This document shows positions 60,793 to 64,000 of a stretch of 64,000 nt of DNA, one piece after another. The translations under genes were made by a program, and so were the position numbers. The stretch covers positions 1-64,000 of the forward strand of contig JADLSH010000255.1 of the NCBI GenBank assembly GCA_016169945.1, written 5' to 3'. The notes under the pieces are model-generated. The model had not been told where the DNA came from, ran no database searches, and saw only the letters and a list, made by a program, of their open reading frames with translations. Numbering within the stretch: position 1 is the stretch's first letter; each line of letters starts with the position of its first letter. The stretch comes from Trachythela sp. YZ-2020. Taxonomy: Eukaryota > Cnidaria > Anthozoa > Malacalcyonacea > Clavulariidae.

Positions 60793-61258
60793 ATCGGGCT
60801 TTCTGTTGCTTTCCCTAACTCTAATAACATAATTATTTTCTAAAACGTTTGTTTTCTGAGTGAATACGTTAACAGTTCTATGAACAGAATACGGAATCCA
60901 ACGAAATCTTGTAAATTTTGGATATAAATTATAAGTAGGTGCGTAAAATCGCGTAGTGGTGAAACTAATATTTAATATCATTTGCTGTTGTAATAAATTG
61001 TTAGTATGAACGTAACTTAACCATGAAGAAAAAATTATAGATTTTAAGATTATAGATTTTATAGTTTTGTAACGTTTTTTAGAAAACTTGGAGCATAAAC
61101 CCTGGTTTTCCTTTTGTCGTAACTGTTCCGATCAAGTCACGTTCGACGATGTGAAATAGCCTGTATCTATATATCTTGTGTTTTATGTGTGCTGTGTGCA
61201 AATCAGTCTTTAATGATTGCAGAGGTATGGCGGCGTTCTATTACATCGGTCACCTTGT
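60793..61258. other. No gene recognised
   Basis: AT-rich intergenic sequence without visible structure. Confidence 0.45.
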
Positions 61259-61326
61259 AGCCTGCAAGGCAGGCGCTGGCGGGCTGACTGGTTAGGGTTA
61301 GCCCGCGAGCGCCTGCCTTGCAGGCT
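61259..61326. repeat. GC-rich hairpin, 68 bp
   Basis: Arms tagcctgcaaggcaggcgc / gcgcctgccttgcaggcta (19 bases, perfect) plus gcgggct / agcccgc further in, around a 14-base loop. Strikingly GC-rich against its surroundings. Confidence 0.88.
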
Positions 61327-62179
61327 AGTTCACGACCGTTACTCGAGCCACAAGCGCAGAAGCCCTGGGTACGAAGTTGCGATGAATGGAAACCAGGCGT
61401 AAGAGAATTGAAAATCATGCATTTCTGAAATACGATACCTTCAATCATTGAAAGTTCACCCAAGAGCTTCCATAAACGTGAACAAAAACATGTAACAATA
61501 GTCGGACTTTCAGTTCGATCTAAACCTCGCTAATAGACCAAAATGACTGGAGCGTAGCATCATTATACACGCATAGTCGCGACTTCATTCTTTGATTTCT
61601 TTTGAATTTTATTCAGCCTGTCTGGGGGGTTGCGTAAGAGATTCCAATATTTTGTCATGGATCGAAGATTTTTAAAATAATTTCAGCTTTGATATGTTGA
61701 ATAATAATATATTTAAAATATATGTATGCTTGATCTTGAAAAGTATGAAAAATCATGGGTATTTCAAATAGGAGTCCTGAACTTGATCTTAATGTCCGTT
61801 CATTTTTAAATATCTTCAGTTGTAGATCTTTGGGCCAATGCCCGTGGTAAAGGTTTGTGGATAGCTTTCAGGTGATGCCACCGAAGTTGTTCCTTAATTG
61901 GTAGCCACTTTAGTTTACGAAGATCTTGTCTCGTACAGCAGTGCTACATTACTAGCTGCCTTTTGAACTCTTTGTAATCGTCTGTCCGTAACACTGTCCG
62001 CATTACATCGGTTACAGACTTACAGTATGGCAGCGACTGTTAATGGAAACGAAACTTTAGTAAATCATAGCGGATTTCTATGGTCTAGCAAAGTGTAACT
62101 GGCTTGATTTTCTGCACCAGTACACAATAGGTTGCGCTATCCAGTTGTTTTTTTCAGATCAATTGAGATATGCAAATAT
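61327..62179. other. Downstream of the receptor gene, no gene recognised
   Basis: AT-rich. Would include the 3' UTR of the minus-strand receptor gene; nothing else identified. Confidence 0.4.
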
Positions 62180-63109
62180 TCACGGCTCGTGTGACACCTC
62201 GAAGCGTTCCTCTTTATGAGAACTAAGCGAGTACAATATTGTCAGCGGATTCATAATGCGGGTTCCAAGCCTGATCACTTCAAAACTCTTCATAATCTCA
62301 ATGACCACCATGGCCCTACTATCTACCCCAATTACGACCCATGCATACCAGCCGACGAAAAATGCTATGAAGATACACGACAGCAACACGTCATCTTGAG
62401 TCGCGATTCCTGAATTCATTGTATCATGGCGTACTACATGCTGAGTGTCCTCTGGAAATTGGCTCTCCAACGGGGCATTTTTGTTTGACTTTGTAAAACA
62501 AACTGACAACAGAATCACGAAAATCCCAGAGAAAAATATCATATCAAATAAGACGTGTCCGAACGCTTTAAAACTGCCGAGCAACATCATTGAACTTGGG
62601 TCCATGGATCCGTGATCATTTTTTAAATCAAGGTAAGCAAGTCCGAATGCGCTCAGCCATGCACAGACGCTCCAAAACACACTAGAAGAAGCGAAAGCAC
62701 GATGTATCATTTTCCCAACAATTTCCACCACTATGTGAAAAACAGTGCAAAGGTTCAAAGCAAGATAAATGAAATTTAACATCTCGCAGTTTTCAACATC
62801 TTCGCAGGAATTAGACTGTAAAAACCAGGTTGTCGTTACGGCTTCGTAAAGGAGGTCACATAGGGCCAGACTGAATAACATTACGCGGTTAAACTTTAAT
62901 CGAGTTCGCGGGAATTTCTGAGCAGGCAATATTAAGCACATTACCATTGCGTCGATTATGATTGTCAATGCAGCAGAATAAATGTAAAACGAGCGGGAAA
63001 AATCTTTAAACTCTCCCAGAACGTGAGGGTATTCCATTGCAAAATCGATCACTATTTCTTTGTCAAGTAAACTTGCGTAGTATATTCTAAAAGGAGTAGT
63101 TTTTGACAA
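62180..63109 (-). CDS. Seven-transmembrane receptor, rhodopsin-like, orphan
   Basis: A single uninterrupted frame of 309 residues. Hydrophobic segments lie at about 41-61, 75-97, 110-132, 144-161, 184-205, 241-261 and 268-295, seven in all. TM2 has the class A-like SLALCDLL. After TM3, where E/DRY is expected, the sequence is EIVGKMIHR, so the motif is missing. TM6 lacks CWxP (it reads FFVGWYAW). TM7 ends NPLTILY, a stretched version of NPxxY. A possible extracellular disulfide involves Cys102 or Cys108. The short N-terminus has no obvious signal peptide. Lineage-specific intronless class A receptors are common in cnidarians. Ligand unknown. A non-rhodopsin 7TM family cannot be excluded. Confidence 0.75.
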   Translation of the reverse strand: MSKTTPFRIYYASLLDKEIVIDFAMEYPHVLGEFKDFSRSFYIYSAALTIIIDAMVMCLILPAQKFPRTRLKFNRVMLFSLALCDLLYEAVTTTWFLQSNSCEDVENCEMLNFIYLALNLCTVFHIVVEIVGKMIHRAFASSSVFWSVCAWLSAFGLAYLDLKNDHGSMDPSSMMLLGSFKAFGHVLFDMIFFSGIFVILLSVCFTKSNKNAPLESQFPEDTQHVVRHDTMNSGIATQDDVLLSCIFIAFFVGWYAWVVIGVDSRAMVVIEIMKSFEVIRLGTRIMNPLTILYSLSSHKEERFEVSHEP

Positions 63110-63219
63110 TTAATTTCTATATTATTTAATATCTTAACTTTAGTATTGGGTTTGGGTCCAGTGTAGTGAAGAACAATATTCACGGAACTGGGTAGTTGAA
63201 GGACATAACTTCCTGAAAT

Positions 63220-63300
63220 ATATACTAAAAGGAAATCCAACGTTTTGAGCGAAGGGCCTTTACTCGAGATGTCAAAGACTCTTTATATATTTTCAGTCAG
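63220..63300. repeat. Hammerhead-like motif copy
   Basis: Contains gagcgaagggcctttactcg followed by agatgtcaaagactc and tatattttcagtcaggtta, aligning with the motif copies at 12034, 22388 and 28913 but more decayed. Confidence 0.5.
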
Positions 63301-63560
63301 GTTACTCAGTAGCATTTGCCAATATTTAATCTTTTTTTTTCACGTTTTTAAATTCTACGCAATTCAGCCTACTTGCCTGCATTGCATGTAGCAATTAAAA
63401 TACCATCCACCAATAGTAATAAACCATCTCAGGTGAGTTAATGCCTGGGCCAAATTTTTCCTCGACCCAACTACCTGAGTACTCAGGTAGCTTAATGCCT
63501 GGGTCACATTTCAGTCAAGGCCAAAATATGAGTATACCAAGTTGGGGGTGATTTTCGATG

Positions 63561-63823
63561 CAGTGACGTAGCCAGGATTTTCAGTCAAGGGGGAGTAAAA
63601 AAAGAGTACTGAGGAGGCAACAGAGATTTGTATTATAGCAGCATAGAGATTTGTATTGGGATTTCCCCCCCTCTTGCTACGTCTGTTTCGATGCAGTGAC
63701 GTGGCAGACTTTTTCAGTCAAGGGCCCCGAAAAAGTGCCGAGGCAACATAAGAGAGATTTGTAATTAGGCAGCATAGAGATTTAGTATTATTAAATTTGC
63801 TTCCCCCTCTTGCTACGTCACTG
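63561..63823. mobile_element. Two tandem MITEs sharing TTTCGATG duplications
   Basis: Copy 1 at 63561-63685 and copy 2 at 63694-63823, each with ends CAGTGACGT(A/G)GC / TTGCTACGTC(ACTG). TTTCGATG occurs three times: 63553-63560, 63686-63693 and 63824-63831, so both copies sit between identical 8-base duplications. Confidence 0.9.
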
Positions 63824-64000
63824 TTTCGATGTGAAAATTTAGTTAATATAATGCCGTTGTGATTTAATAATGCTATAGATTTTGACCTAGAGAATTTTTT
63901 TTATTATTTTTATTTTATTTTTCCTCGCTTGCCTTCGGAAATATATAGCCTGAAACGTCAATAAACACTAGTCAAAATGAAACCCGTTTCTCCGGAACAT

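Noticed and set aside
60405..60818. 137-codon frame as a gene
   Set aside because: It spans a candidate MITE, has no domain, and composition follows the local sequence.

Overview
This is a eukaryotic, intron-rich, AT-rich window with single-copy animal genes (UBXN6, PIH1D2, an isochorismatase-domain protein, THYN1, THNSL2, two neuronal calcium sensors, one seven-transmembrane receptor) spread among many short DNA transposons, palindromes and satellites. The gene set is metazoan. The protein sequences and the repeat style (palindromic MITEs, hammerhead-bearing repeats) look most like a marine invertebrate, probably a cnidarian. That placement is inference, and I cannot name the species.

Layout: 1-3383 has no exon I can recognise and holds a hammerhead-ribozyme repeat (187-512) and a run of palindromes (2021-3099). 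UBXN6 runs leftward from 9424 and its UBX-domain half lies off the left edge. PIH1D2 runs rightward from 10618; its 2.7-kb first intron contains a 520-bp-arm inverted repeat. It converges with the isochorismatase gene (minus, 17488 to 15130). That gene is head-to-head, 358 bp between start codons, with THYN1 (plus, 17847 to 21440), which converges with THNSL2 (minus, 26163 to 22860). A neuronal calcium sensor gene (minus, 30034 to 27554) has a paralogue with the same intron position at 58819-60182 (plus). An intronless receptor gene closes the window (minus, 63109 to 62180). All multi-exon models were assembled by hand from splice signals, reading phase and family resemblance; the summed exon lengths keep frame.

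Between about 30 and 58 kb there is little ordinary gene content: a 5'-truncated LINE, a tRNA-derived SINE with a matching tail, a second SINE copy split by a MITE, a 26-copy 46-bp satellite whose unit is a hairpin, a nest of three terminal-inverted-repeat elements around a broken HIRAN-like gene, and a 3.35-kb element with ~350-bp inverted termini flanked by TTAA. At least eleven insertions have exact 8-bp target duplications, which is hAT-like.

The most interesting items are the complete type I hammerhead ribozyme with a second, core-deleted copy one 284-nt unit upstream (retrozyme-like), the long hairpin inside the PIH1D2 intron, and the nested HIRAN-carrying element. The genes shown do not form one pathway; most are housekeeping genes (ubiquitin/p97 adaptor, dynein-assembly co-chaperone, PLP enzyme, DNA-modification reader-type EVE protein).
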